Source: an uncultured Collinsella sp. (lineage in GTDB: Bacteria > Actinomycetota > Coriobacteriia > Coriobacteriales > Coriobacteriaceae). Taken from it: 19,848 nucleotides of DNA. Under the pieces are notes generated by a model. The model was not told the origin of the DNA. It made no database searches and saw nothing but the letters and a program-made list of their open reading frames with translations. Positions 5,601 through 13,127 of the stretch are shown here, piece after piece. The stretch's first letter is position 1. Every line of letters begins with the position of its first letter. The position numbers and the translations under genes are program-made. The stretch is from contig UQWQ01000037.1 of the NCBI GenBank assembly GCA_900544755.1, positions 1-19,848 of the forward strand, given 5' to 3'.

Positions 5601-7343
5601 CTACATACGCCCCAATTCGCCCACGATATGGCCCACGCGGTCCTCGGGCTCCTTGACCTCGACACCGTTGTAGCGGAAGAACCGCGCCGGGTCGTGCATC
5701 AGGTCCTCGAGCGGCACCAGCACAAAGTCGCGCTCGCCGATCAGCGGATGCGGCAGGCGCAGCTTCTTGCCGCCGTGGGTCTCGCCGTCCATCCACAGCA
5801 GGTCCAGGTCGATGGTGCGCGGGCCGTTTGCCTTGGCCTTCTTGGAACGGTCGCGGCCCAGCTCGGCCTCGATCTTCATGAGCTCGTCAAGCAGCACCAG
5901 CGGAGCCAGCTCGGTCTTGATCTCGATGACGGCGTTGGCAAACGCGTCCTGGCGCGTCTCGTAGGCCGGCTCGCTCTCGTAGATGCGCGAGCAGTTGGAC
6001 ACGCAGGTGAGCGGGATCTCGGCAATCATGTCACGCGCGGCGCAGATGTTGTCGCAGCGATGCCCCAGGTTGGAACCCACGGCCACAAACGCGCGGCGCG
6101 GCTGCGGCTTGGCAACGGCCCAGTAACCGTTCAGGAACTGCGCAAAGCCCGCAACGTCGTGCACGCGCACGATGTTGGCGCCGGCCTGGATGGCGCCCAG
6201 GCACACGCCAAACGTGGCGGCATCGCGCGCGGCGGCCTCGGTCACGCCCGAGACGGTGCCCACAAAACGCTTGCGCGACACGGCGCACATGAGCGGATAG
6301 CCCAGCGACGCCATCTTAGCGGTCTCGCGCTGGATGACGATGTCTTCGTTGGCCGTCTTGCCAAAGCCCGGGCCGGGATCGATGCAGATACGGTCGCGCG
6401 ACACGCCAGCATGGATGAGCGTGCGGGCCTGGTCGGACAGAAAGCCCATGACGCGGCGCATGATGGGCGCAGAATCGGGCAGGGTAAAGCGGCGGAGCTG
6501 CGAGGTGGGCACGTAGGCTTCCTCGCGGCGGGCGCTGCGGCGCATCATGGCGGCCAGGCGGTCATTGGACTCCGATGCGGCCTCGGTGGCTGCGGGCGCG
6601 GCCTCGGGCGCGGGCGCGACGGTCTCGGCGGCAGTAGCCTGCTCGGCGGCCGGCGTCTCCTGCTCGTTTGAAGGCTCGGACGTGGGCTCCGGTTCGCCAA
6701 ACGGCAACGAGGGCTGCACCACGCCGCCCGGAAGCTTGGCCTCCGGCTTAGGCTCGCCCAGCAACTTGCCGCGACGGCGGCGAGCCGGCTTCTCGGCCTC
6801 ACGCGCGGCCTCGGCAGCCGCCTCGCGCGCCTTCTCGGCAACAAACGCCGCTGCCGAGGTATCGAGCTGCACCGTTGCGTGCGTGCGTGCGGGCGCGGCG
6901 ACCTCGCCGGCATGCATCACGATGACGCCGCAGGCGCTCGTCTTAACAAACTCGACCATCTTGGGATCGGTGAAGCCGGTCACGTCGTTGACGATCGAGG
7001 CGCCGCAGCGCACGGCCGCCTTGGCAACCGCCACGTGACGCGTGTCGATCGAGACGATGGCGCCCTCCTTGGCCAGCGCGCGCACCACGGGTAGCACGCG
7101 GCGAGCCTCCTCGTCGGGGTTGACCGGGGTAAAACCAGGGCGCGTGGACTCGCCGCCCACGTCGATGATGTCGGCGCCGGCATCGAGCATCGCCAGGCCG
7201 TACTCGATGGCGGCATCCGGGTCGAAGTGCTCCCCGCCATCGCTAAACGAATCGGGCGTCACGTTGAGGACGCCCATGATGCGCGGACGGTCAAAGCTGA
7301 GCTCGTACTTTCCGCACCGCCATGTCTTGCTGTCGTTCGCCAT
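5601..7343 (-). CDS. folP-folK: Fused dihydropteroate synthase and HPPK (FolP-FolK)
   Basis: This 580-residue fusion makes two consecutive folate-pathway enzymes. The N-terminal DHPS part joins pterin pyrophosphate and pABA: MGVLNVTPDSFSDGG (23-37), DVGGESTRPG (61-70), SIDTRH (98-103), IVNDVTG (117-123), IDPGPGFGKT (321-330), SRKRF (356-360) and RVHDV (393-397). The HPPK part begins near 417 (RAFVAVGSNLGHR) and carries NGPRTIDLDLLW with the metal-binding Asp pair. ATG 7343 is chosen because AGGAGG lies six bases upstream; an ATG at 7349 sits directly against it. A roughly 125-residue Ala/Glu/Pro-rich segment (about 150-275) interrupts the DHPS domain after IVMHAGEV, where normal DHPS has MHM(Q)G and a short loop. 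The gene is followed at once by the biotin-ligase-like gene. Confidence 0.92.
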   Translation of the reverse strand: MANDSKTWRCGKYELSFDRPRIMGVLNVTPDSFSDGGEHFDPDAAIEYGLAMLDAGADIIDVGGESTRPGFTPVNPDEEARRVLPVVRALAKEGAIVSIDTRHVAVAKAAVRCGASIVNDVTGFTDPKMVEFVKTSACGVIVMHAGEVAAPARTHATVQLDTSAAAFVAEKAREAAAEAAREAEKPARRRRGKLLGEPKPEAKLPGGVVQPSLPFGEPEPTSEPSNEQETPAAEQATAAETVAPAPEAAPAATEAASESNDRLAAMMRRSARREEAYVPTSQLRRFTLPDSAPIMRRVMGFLSDQARTLIHAGVSRDRICIDPGPGFGKTANEDIVIQRETAKMASLGYPLMCAVSRKRFVGTVSGVTEAAARDAATFGVCLGAIQAGANIVRVHDVAGFAQFLNGYWAVAKPQPRRAFVAVGSNLGHRCDNICAARDMIAEIPLTCVSNCSRIYESEPAYETRQDAFANAVIEIKTELAPLVLLDELMKIEAELGRDRSKKAKANGPRTIDLDLLWMDGETHGGKKLRLPHPLIGERDFVLVPLEDLMHDPARFFRYNGVEVKEPEDRVGHIVGELGRM

Positions 7344-7417
7344 GAACATCCTCCTAAAATGCCCACGCCGCCGCGCTCGGGCGCTGGCGGCGGGGTCGCT
7401 TTGCAATCAGTCTTTCT

Positions 7418-7448
7418 ATTGTATCCGCGCGCGGGGGCTAGAACGCAA
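7418..7448 (-). promoter_or_regulatory. Possible promoter of folP-folK
   Basis: On the minus strand TACAAT (7423-7418) lies 75 bp before the folP start, with TTGCGT (7448-7443) upstream at a long 19-bp spacer. The -10 is convincing and the -35 is weak. Confidence 0.4.
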
Positions 7449-8190
7449 ACGCGGCCGCGATGTCGCAAGAAATCAGCAGGTCGGCATTTGCATCCTGATC
7501 GGTGGGCGCCAAATTGCAAATGGCCAGCGTATCGCCAGTAAAGTAACGCGTGAGGCCCGCCGCCGGATACACTACGAGCGAGGTTCCGCCCACGACGAGG
7601 GCGTCGGCTGCGGCGATGGCAGCAACGGCACCGGTCAACACATGCTCGTCGAGCGGCTCTTCGTAGAGCACTACATCGGGCTTGATGCGGCCGCCGCACG
7701 CGGGGCACGCAGGCACGCCCGCGGCATCCTCGTGCTCGCGCGAGCAAATCCACTCGGCGCTATAGACTGTGCCGCACGACTGGCAAATGTTGCGATGGAC
7801 CGATCCGTGCAGCTCGAACACGCGCTGTGAGCCGGCCATCTGATGCAGGCCGTCGATATTTTGCGTCACCACGGCATTTAGCTTGCCGGCGCGCTCCAGC
7901 TCGGCCAGCTTGGTGTGGCAGCGGTTGGGCTTGGCGCCAAGCGCGATCATCTTGGTGCGGTAGAAGTCAAAGAACTCGGCCGGATGTGCCTCGTAAAAGC
8001 TGTGCGAGAGCATGGTCTCGGGCGGATAGGCAAACTGCTGATGATACAGGCCGTCCACGCTGCGGAAATCGGGAATGCCACTTGCCGTGGAAACACCCGC
8101 GCCGCCAAAGAAGACCACGCGCTTGTGGGTGTCAAACAGATCCGCCAGCGCGGCGGAGGCCTGCCTGGGGTCCGATATTGCCTGCGTCAT
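7438..8190 (-). CDS. cobB: NAD-dependent protein deacylase (sirtuin)
   Basis: This 250-residue protein has all sirtuin motifs. GAGVSTASGIPDFR (30-43) binds NAD, TQNIDGLH (109-116) and ELHGS with catalytic His128 form the active site. Four cysteines (136, 139, 162, 165; CQSC...CPAC) form the zinc site, and VVGGTSLVVYPA (199-210) completes the Rossmann fold. It removes acyl groups from lysines using NAD. ATG 8190 is preceded by GGAGG six bases upstream. It is transcribed divergently from the exonuclease gene, with a 135-bp spacer that contains two copies of CAGCATGCG. The folP promoter-like -35 overlaps its 3' end. Confidence 0.95.
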   Translation of the reverse strand: MTQAISDPRQASAALADLFDTHKRVVFFGGAGVSTASGIPDFRSVDGLYHQQFAYPPETMLSHSFYEAHPAEFFDFYRTKMIALGAKPNRCHTKLAELERAGKLNAVVTQNIDGLHQMAGSQRVFELHGSVHRNICQSCGTVYSAEWICSREHEDAAGVPACPACGGRIKPDVVLYEEPLDEHVLTGAVAAIAAADALVVGGTSLVVYPAAGLTRYFTGDTLAICNLAPTDQDANADLLISCDIAAAFAF

Positions 8191-8325
8191 ATGAGTCCTC
8201 CGTCCTTGTTAGTCGGGCAGCGTTGGGCGACGTCCCAGCATGCGGCCTTTAAGTCAGCATGCGCGGAGCCCACCCCGCCCCTGTTGCGCTAATCTTAAGC
8301 CTGCCAACCCCGTCGAAAGGACACC

Positions 8326-9144
8326 ATGCCTCAGACTTACACTTTCGCCTCGTGGAACGTTAACGGCCTGCGCGCCGTGCTCAAAAAGGACCCGAGCTTT
8401 ACCCAGATCGCACAGGAACTCGATGTCGATATCCTAGCGCTGCAGGAAACCAAGCTGCAGGAGGGCCAGGTCGATATCGACCTGGCCGGCTATCACCAAA
8501 CCTGGAGCTACGCCGAACGTAAAGGCTATTCGGGCACTGCGGTCTTTAGCCGCCAGGAACCGCTGCGCGTGCTGCGCGCCGACGCGCTGCTGCCCCACGC
8601 CGGTGAAGGCGAGGCAGCCGAGCTCGTTGCCCAAGCCGCGACCGAGGGTCGTGTCTGCGCGCTGGAGTTCGACAAATTCTGGTTTGTGGATGTCTACACG
8701 CCCAACGCGCAAAACGAACTCGCGCGCATCGATGTGCGCATGGCGTGGGACGATGCCTACCGCGGCTTTTTGAGCGCACTTGAGCGCGAGACCGGAAAAC
8801 CCGTCGTGACCTGCGGCGACTTTAACGTGGCGCACGAGGAGATCGACCTTAAGAATCCCAAGTCCAACCGCGGCAACGCGGGCTTTTCGGACGAAGAGCG
8901 CGGCAAGTTTACCGAGCTGCTCAATGCCGGCTTTACCGATACCTGGCGCGCGGCAAACCCCGACGTCGAGGGCGTCTACAGCTGGTGGAGCTACCGCTTT
9001 AATGCCCGCAAGAACAACGCCGGCTGGCGCATCGACTACTTCCTGGTAAGCGACGCAATCGCCGGCAACGTACGCGGCACCGGCATCCGCGGCGACATCT
9101 TCGGCAGCGACCACTGCCCCGTCACCCTCACGCTAGAGCTCTAG
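8326..9144 (+). CDS. xth: Exodeoxyribonuclease III / AP endonuclease
   Basis: This 272-residue EEP-family nuclease acts on abasic sites and 3' ends in base-excision repair. The motifs appear in order: SWNVNGLRAVLKK (9-21), ALQETKLQ (38-45, catalytic Glu41), GYSGTAVFSR, VDVYTPNA, CGDFNVAHEEIDL, YSWWSYRFNARKNNAGWRID and GSDHCPV at the C terminus with the catalytic Asp-His pair. The length is normal. The start ATG 8326 follows GAAAGGACACC. The bidirectional terminator at 9285-9313 is the first one downstream, about 140 bp past the stop and inside a block of repeats. Confidence 0.96.
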   Translation: MPQTYTFASWNVNGLRAVLKKDPSFTQIAQELDVDILALQETKLQEGQVDIDLAGYHQTWSYAERKGYSGTAVFSRQEPLRVLRADALLPHAGEGEAAELVAQAATEGRVCALEFDKFWFVDVYTPNAQNELARIDVRMAWDDAYRGFLSALERETGKPVVTCGDFNVAHEEIDLKNPKSNRGNAGFSDEERGKFTELLNAGFTDTWRAANPDVEGVYSWWSYRFNARKNNAGWRIDYFLVSDAIAGNVRGTGIRGDIFGSDHCPVTLTLEL

Positions 9145-9151
9145 CCCCAAC

Positions 9152-9182
9152 TGATCCCCTGGGGACGGAGGAAAAGGAATCA
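9152..9182. repeat. REP-like palindrome, family B copy 1
   Basis: TGATCC at one end and GGAATCA at the other flank a GC-rich core with CTGGGGACGGAGG. It starts 8 bp after the exonuclease stop. A second copy in direct orientation lies at 9391-9431. Confidence 0.55.
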
Positions 9183-9217
9183 TTTTCACTTCGCGAGATC
9201 ATCCACGCAGCTCGCTT

Positions 9218-9377
9218 GCCACGAAACTGGCCCATCTACTACGTTTAAGCCACTACCCTCAACCACAGCGAACAACGCAAAAAGAAAACCGCAGGTAGAA
9301 AGCCTGCGGTTTTTCATAAAACACGGTTGTGGTTGGGGGTGTCGGGCCAAACGTAGTAGATAGACCGATTTCGTGGC
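9218..9377. repeat. 50-bp imperfect inverted repeat enclosing a terminator
   Basis: Arms 9218-9267 and 9328-9377 are complementary at 39 of 50 positions by eye, including a perfect 13-bp AAACGTAGTAGAT block. The terminator hairpin at 9285-9313 lies between them, so the whole region could form one large branched hairpin about 160 nt long. It could be a non-autonomous mobile repeat or a structured RNA. No coding frame explains it. Confidence 0.7.
9285..9313. terminator. Bidirectional terminator between xth and the ECF operon
   Basis: AAAACCGCAGG and CCTGCGGTTTT form an 11-bp stem with a 7-nt loop. A-rich sequence precedes it and T-rich sequence follows it, so it can work for both the plus-strand exonuclease and the minus-strand ECF operon. 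Confidence 0.85.
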
Positions 9378-9390
9378 GGGCGGGTCCAGC

Positions 9391-9431
9391 TGATTCCCTG
9401 GGAACGCCTGGAGGCGAAAGGAAACGGATCA
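9391..9431. repeat. REP-like palindrome, family B copy 2
   Basis: TGATTCC...GGATCA ends surround a core CTGGGAACG related to copy 1 at 9152-9182, with a 10-bp longer centre. Confidence 0.5.
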
Positions 9432-9475
9432 ATTTGGCTCTCCGAGGGCCACGATGCCCGTCGTATCAGCCGGCT

Positions 9476-9636
9476 ATTTCAAAACTATGCCGGTTTACGG
9501 GGCTGAATCGCGAACCCCCAACCATACGCAATTCCGAAATAATAAAACCGCAGGTAAACGGCTTGCTCTATTTCAAAAAACCCGGCATGGTCTGCCTGTG
9601 CCAATCTGGCCCCGTAAACCGGCATAGTTTTGAAAT
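9476..9636. repeat. 161-bp element with perfect 28-bp terminal inverted repeats
   Basis: Arms 9476-9503 and 9609-9636 are perfectly complementary over 28 bp and enclose 105 bp with no coding frame. No clear target-site duplication flanks it. This looks like a MITE-like or paired REP element, 42 bp past the stop of the S-component gene. With the repeats above, it accounts for most of the gene-free interval 9145-9678. Confidence 0.8.
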
Positions 9637-9678
9637 GGCGCTTCGGCAGTATTGATTCCCGCCCCGGCGTAACCAACC

Positions 9679-10392
9679 CTACAGCCCGTATTTCACGACG
9701 ACTCGGTTGATGCGGCGACACCAAGGCTTGTACAGGGCGACCAAAAACACGCAGGTCGCAAGGCCGTGCGCGATATCGAACGGTACGGCGGTGGCAAGAC
9801 GCGCCATGGCACCCGCCCACGTGAGCGGTTGAACAAAACCGATAATGTCGTAGGCGTTGATCACAACGCCGTACAGCAAACCCGAAGCAAAGCCGTAGGT
9901 CAGCAGCACCGGCATGCGCACGGTTCCATCGGCGCGGTCAAACGCGCCCGCATGCGCCAGCGCACCACCGATATAGCCCACCAAACCCCAGGTATACATC
10001 TGCCACGGCGTCCACATGCCCTGTCCAAAAAAGAAATTACTGGTCAGCGCTGCCAGCGCGCCAACCATAAAACCATTGCGGCGACCAAGCGTCGCCCCCG
10101 CGATAATGGCGATGGCGCTCACCGGTTTAAAGTCGGGAATGGGGCCAAACAAGATGCGCCCCGCCGCGGCCAACGCCGCCAACACCAGCGTGGGCATAAT
10201 CTGGCGCAGGCCCGGCCGCGACGCCTCGTAGCCTGCAAAGAACAGCGCAAGCACCAGCGCCACCACGACAAGCATGGCAAGTGCCGCCTGCTCAACGCCC
10301 GCCAGCAACGCCGCAGCCATCACGGCTGGCACCGCCAGCAGCAGCGGGATCTCCAGTTTTGCGAGCAGGCGCGCGACGCGATAATCCGTCAT
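9679..10392 (-). CDS. ECF transporter substrate-binding (S) component
   Basis: This 237-residue very hydrophobic protein has about six predicted membrane segments, beginning with LEIPLLLAVPAVMAAALL (13-30) and AALAMLVVVALVLALFFAG (36-54). The motifs FGPIPDFKPVSAIAIIAG (82-99) and FFFGQGMWTPWQMYTWG (120-136) match a class of ECF S components of uncertain substrate. S components bind a vitamin or metal and dock on the EcfT-EcfA module. It is the last gene of the minus-strand operon, with its ATG (10392) only 4 bp past the ATPase stop. The substrate cannot be read from the sequence; vitamins such as cobalamin-type or queuosine precursors are guesses. Confidence 0.85.
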   Translation of the reverse strand: MTDYRVARLLAKLEIPLLLAVPAVMAAALLAGVEQAALAMLVVVALVLALFFAGYEASRPGLRQIMPTLVLAALAAAGRILFGPIPDFKPVSAIAIIAGATLGRRNGFMVGALAALTSNFFFGQGMWTPWQMYTWGLVGYIGGALAHAGAFDRADGTVRMPVLLTYGFASGLLYGVVINAYDIIGFVQPLTWAGAMARLATAVPFDIAHGLATCVFLVALYKPWCRRINRVVVKYGL

Positions 10393-10396
10393 CCCA

Positions 10397-12040
10397 TCAC
10401 GCCCTATAAAACACGTTGTCGGCAAAGAAGTCGGCCGGCGGCTCCATGCAGGCAATCTCACCGTCAAACATCATGGCAATGTCATCGGCTACCTGCTCGG
10501 CAAAGTCCAAATCGTGCGTGGCCATGATGACGGTGCCGCCAGCCTTCGCATGGTCACGCAGGGCGCGGGCGATGATGCGGCGACTGAACAGGTCTAGACC
10601 CTTGGTGGGCTCATCGAGCAATAGCAGTTCGGGGCCAATTAGCAGCAGTTTTGCCAATGCAAGCAGTTGACGCTGCCCGCCCGAAAGATCGTACGGATGG
10701 CGCCCATCCAGACCCGACAGCCCCAAGCTCGCTGCACGCTCCCGCGCCAAGTTCTCGTCATATCCGCAGGTCGAGGCCCATTCCATCAGCTCATCGTGAA
10801 CCGTCTCGGCAACCAGCAATGCTTTGGGGTTCTGAGGCAGCAGCGCCGCCGAGGCCGCTCCGCGCACCATGCGGCCGCGCTGCAGCTTGGCGGTCTTCGC
10901 CAGCACCGAGAGCATCGTCGACTTACCGCATCCGTTGCCGCCCACGATCGCATGCACCGCACCGGCCGAAAACGCCACGTCGAGCCCGCGCAGCACCCAG
11001 CCGCCCGCGCGATCGTAGCGAAACCAGCTCCCTGCCAGGGTGGTAGCCGACCCGCCGTGCATTTTTTGGAGTATTCTGCTCCCATCCGTGCGCGGGAAGG
11101 CTTCCGAGCCGTTCTCGAGCGACGTTTGCGCCACAAATTCGGACGATTTGTCCAATTCCGAACTTTTTTTCGCGCTCGATACGTCCCCGGGCGGCTCCAG
11201 AGAGCCCAAATTGTCCTCACGCCCGCTGAATACTCCGTTTTTTGCACATCGGACGGCACCCCACCCCAACATGTCGTCGGAAAACAACGATTCTCGGCGT
11301 CCCAAAGAAGCCATATCCGCCACCTCGCGCACGCGACCGTCCTCAATCCGGTACGCACACGTCGCATACTCGAGCATTGGGCGCGGTTGATGCGTAGCCA
11401 CAACAACCGTGCAGCCCAACTCACGGTTCACACGAAACAGCGCGTGCAGAAAATTCTTCTCGGCAACGGGATCGAGCTGAGACGTGGGCTCGTCGAGTAG
11501 CAGCACACGCGGACGCAGCGCCAGGACGGCGGCAAGCGACAGCAGCTGCTTGCGGCCGCCCGAAAGCGTATCGGTATCGCGATGAAGCCAGTCCTCCAGA
11601 CCAAAGAAATAGCTGGTCTCAGCTACGCGACGGCGCATCTCATCACGTGCTAGCCCCAAGTTTTCCAGGCCAAACGCCATCTCGTGCCACACGGTCTCGC
11701 ACACGATCTGGTTCTCGGGATCCTGAAACACGTAGCCCACGCGCTCCGCCGATGCCCGCACGTCCATGTCGGCAACGTTCTCGCCCAGCACGCGCGCATC
11801 GCCAGTGCGCTCGCCCGCCGGAGCGATCTCGGGCTTGAGCAGCGACAGCAGCGTCGACTTACCCGATCCGGTACCGCCAACAAGCAGCGCAAATGCACCT
11901 TGGGGAACACGCCAATCAAGTCCCTCGAGCACCGGTGCCCCGGCCCCGGGATAGGCAAAACTAAGGCCCTGCACCTCAATCGCCGGAATATCCGGGCCGC
12001 ACGCCGCGCCCGACACCGGGCCCCTATCCAACCGAGCCAT
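10397..12040 (-). CDS. Fused double ATPase of an ECF transporter (EcfA-EcfA')
   Basis: This 547-residue protein carries two complete ABC ATPase domains that power ECF uptake. Domain 1 has Walker A GGTGSGKST (55-63), LSGGRKQ (159-165), Walker B LLLDEPT (180-186) and H-loop His217. Domain 2 has GGNGCGKST (367-375), LSGGQRQ (452-458), LLLLDEPT (472-479) and His509. Most EcfA and EcfA' are separate proteins of about 280 residues; here they are one chain. The linker at about 265-328 is Ser/Lys/Glu-rich, less GC-rich at the DNA level and bounded by inverted repeats (11058-11246). It looks like an in-frame insertion. The start ATG 12040 overlaps the EcfT stop (TGATG). Confidence 0.94.
   Translation of the reverse strand: MARLDRGPVSGAACGPDIPAIEVQGLSFAYPGAGAPVLEGLDWRVPQGAFALLVGGTGSGKSTLLSLLKPEIAPAGERTGDARVLGENVADMDVRASAERVGYVFQDPENQIVCETVWHEMAFGLENLGLARDEMRRRVAETSYFFGLEDWLHRDTDTLSGGRKQLLSLAAVLALRPRVLLLDEPTSQLDPVAEKNFLHALFRVNRELGCTVVVATHQPRPMLEYATCAYRIEDGRVREVADMASLGRRESLFSDDMLGWGAVRCAKNGVFSGREDNLGSLEPPGDVSSAKKSSELDKSSEFVAQTSLENGSEAFPRTDGSRILQKMHGGSATTLAGSWFRYDRAGGWVLRGLDVAFSAGAVHAIVGGNGCGKSTMLSVLAKTAKLQRGRMVRGAASAALLPQNPKALLVAETVHDELMEWASTCGYDENLARERAASLGLSGLDGRHPYDLSGGQRQLLALAKLLLIGPELLLLDEPTKGLDLFSRRIIARALRDHAKAGGTVIMATHDLDFAEQVADDIAMMFDGEIACMEPPADFFADNVFYRA
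11058..11246. repeat. In-frame palindromic segment inside the ECF ATPase linker
   Basis: GGAGTATTC at 11068-11076 and GAATACTCC at 11228-11236 are perfect inverse copies. Homopolymer runs of T/A follow outwards, and TGCA caps both ends (11058, 11243). The segment is 189 bp, exactly 63 codons, and encodes the whole non-conserved linker. A smaller palindrome (TTCGGA...TCCGAA) lies inside. Confidence 0.7.
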
Positions 12041-12927
12041 CAGCCAAACCTCTTCTCATCAATCGCGTGCGACGCGCAAGGCAGCATCATCCAGGCAGCG
12101 TACACGACATAGCCCAGCCACGGCGCCGGCACCGAAAGCTGCGGATAAAACGAATACTGCGTCGTCGCGGTCCATGCCACCGCCACCGCGGCGGCACCAA
12201 ACAGCGCAAGCCCAACCAGCGCGGCAACGTCGCTGCGCCCCAGCCGATACCGCGCATACGTCGTACGACGCGTCGCGGCACCCCACCCGCGCGAGCGCAT
12301 CGCGTCCGCGCGCTCCAGCGAATCTTCCATGCCCCAGCCCATCAACACGCTCGACGCCCGCAGGCGCGAGCGTACGGGGTCGGCCGGCGCGCGGCCCGGC
12401 ACGTCAATCGCATCTTGCACCGCCAGCACCGTACGACCGCGGCGCAAAAACTGCGGGATAAGCCTCATGCACATCGAGATCATGAGCGCAATCACCGGCG
12501 CGGCATTGCCCAGCAGCGCGAGTACCTTGTCGTATTCGAGCATCGATGCCGCCGCCTCAAACCACAGTATGCTCGCCACAAACAGCCCGCCCATGCACAG
12601 GCCGTATACCATGCTCTCCAGATACACCGCGCGCATGCCAATACGGAACAGCTCCGTCGAGCCCGAGGCGCTAAACAGAGGATTGACCAGCGCGATAATC
12701 AAAATCACCGGCAGCTGCCAGCGAAGCGCCCCCAACGTGCGGGCAGCCCCACGCGTCGCAAATCCATACGCCAGCCCGCCCGCAAGTGACAGCGCAATCA
12801 GTACCGGCTGCATCGAGAACATAGTGAGCCCCAGCGTCAGCGCTATATAGAGTGCCGGCACAGCCGGATGCGACATCGAGAATGCCGCGACGGGCTCGCC
12901 GCCAAACTCCTCTCGTATGTTGTCCAC
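12040..12927 (-). CDS. ecfT: ECF transporter transmembrane component EcfT
   Basis: This 295-residue membrane protein couples the ATPases to the S component. It shows hydrophobic segments such as VPALYIALTLGLTMF (23-37), LPVILIIALVNPLF (72-85) and VIALMISMCMRLIPQF (145-160), and a late pair near the C terminus. The coupling motif of the family, here RADAMRSRGWG (206-216), contacts the ATPases. I chose GTG 12927 (GGGGGT just upstream), which gives a normal length. The frame runs on to 13098, but that extension is Arg-rich and not EcfT-like, so the start is uncertain. The last base of its stop codon is the first base of the ATPase start codon. The gene is divergent from glmU. Confidence 0.85.
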   Translation of the reverse strand: MDNIREEFGGEPVAAFSMSHPAVPALYIALTLGLTMFSMQPVLIALSLAGGLAYGFATRGAARTLGALRWQLPVILIIALVNPLFSASGSTELFRIGMRAVYLESMVYGLCMGGLFVASILWFEAAASMLEYDKVLALLGNAAPVIALMISMCMRLIPQFLRRGRTVLAVQDAIDVPGRAPADPVRSRLRASSVLMGWGMEDSLERADAMRSRGWGAATRRTTYARYRLGRSDVAALVGLALFGAAAVAVAWTATTQYSFYPQLSVPAPWLGYVVYAAWMMLPCASHAIDEKRFG

Positions 12928-13127
12928 GGGCACCCCCGTCCCCTCGCTCAAACAACAGCTCCGCAGCACCGCCAACGCCGCACGCACGCAGTGCAAACGC
13001 AACGCCGGCGGCGCAAGCCTCAACCGCCGCAAACCAATCGTTACGCGCTCGTCATATGCCTGCGGTATCATATTGCGCCGTGTATCGTTTCCAAACACAC
13101 GTCTCTAATAACGTAACAGGAGATCAC

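Noticed and set aside
5439..6671. 410-codon plus-strand frame opposite folP-folK
   Set aside because: It mirrors the codon structure of the real fusion gene and has no recognisable domain.
8200..8270. Direct repeat CAGCATGCG in the cobB-xth spacer
   Set aside because: Only two 9-bp copies 19 bp apart; could be an operator but nothing else supports it.
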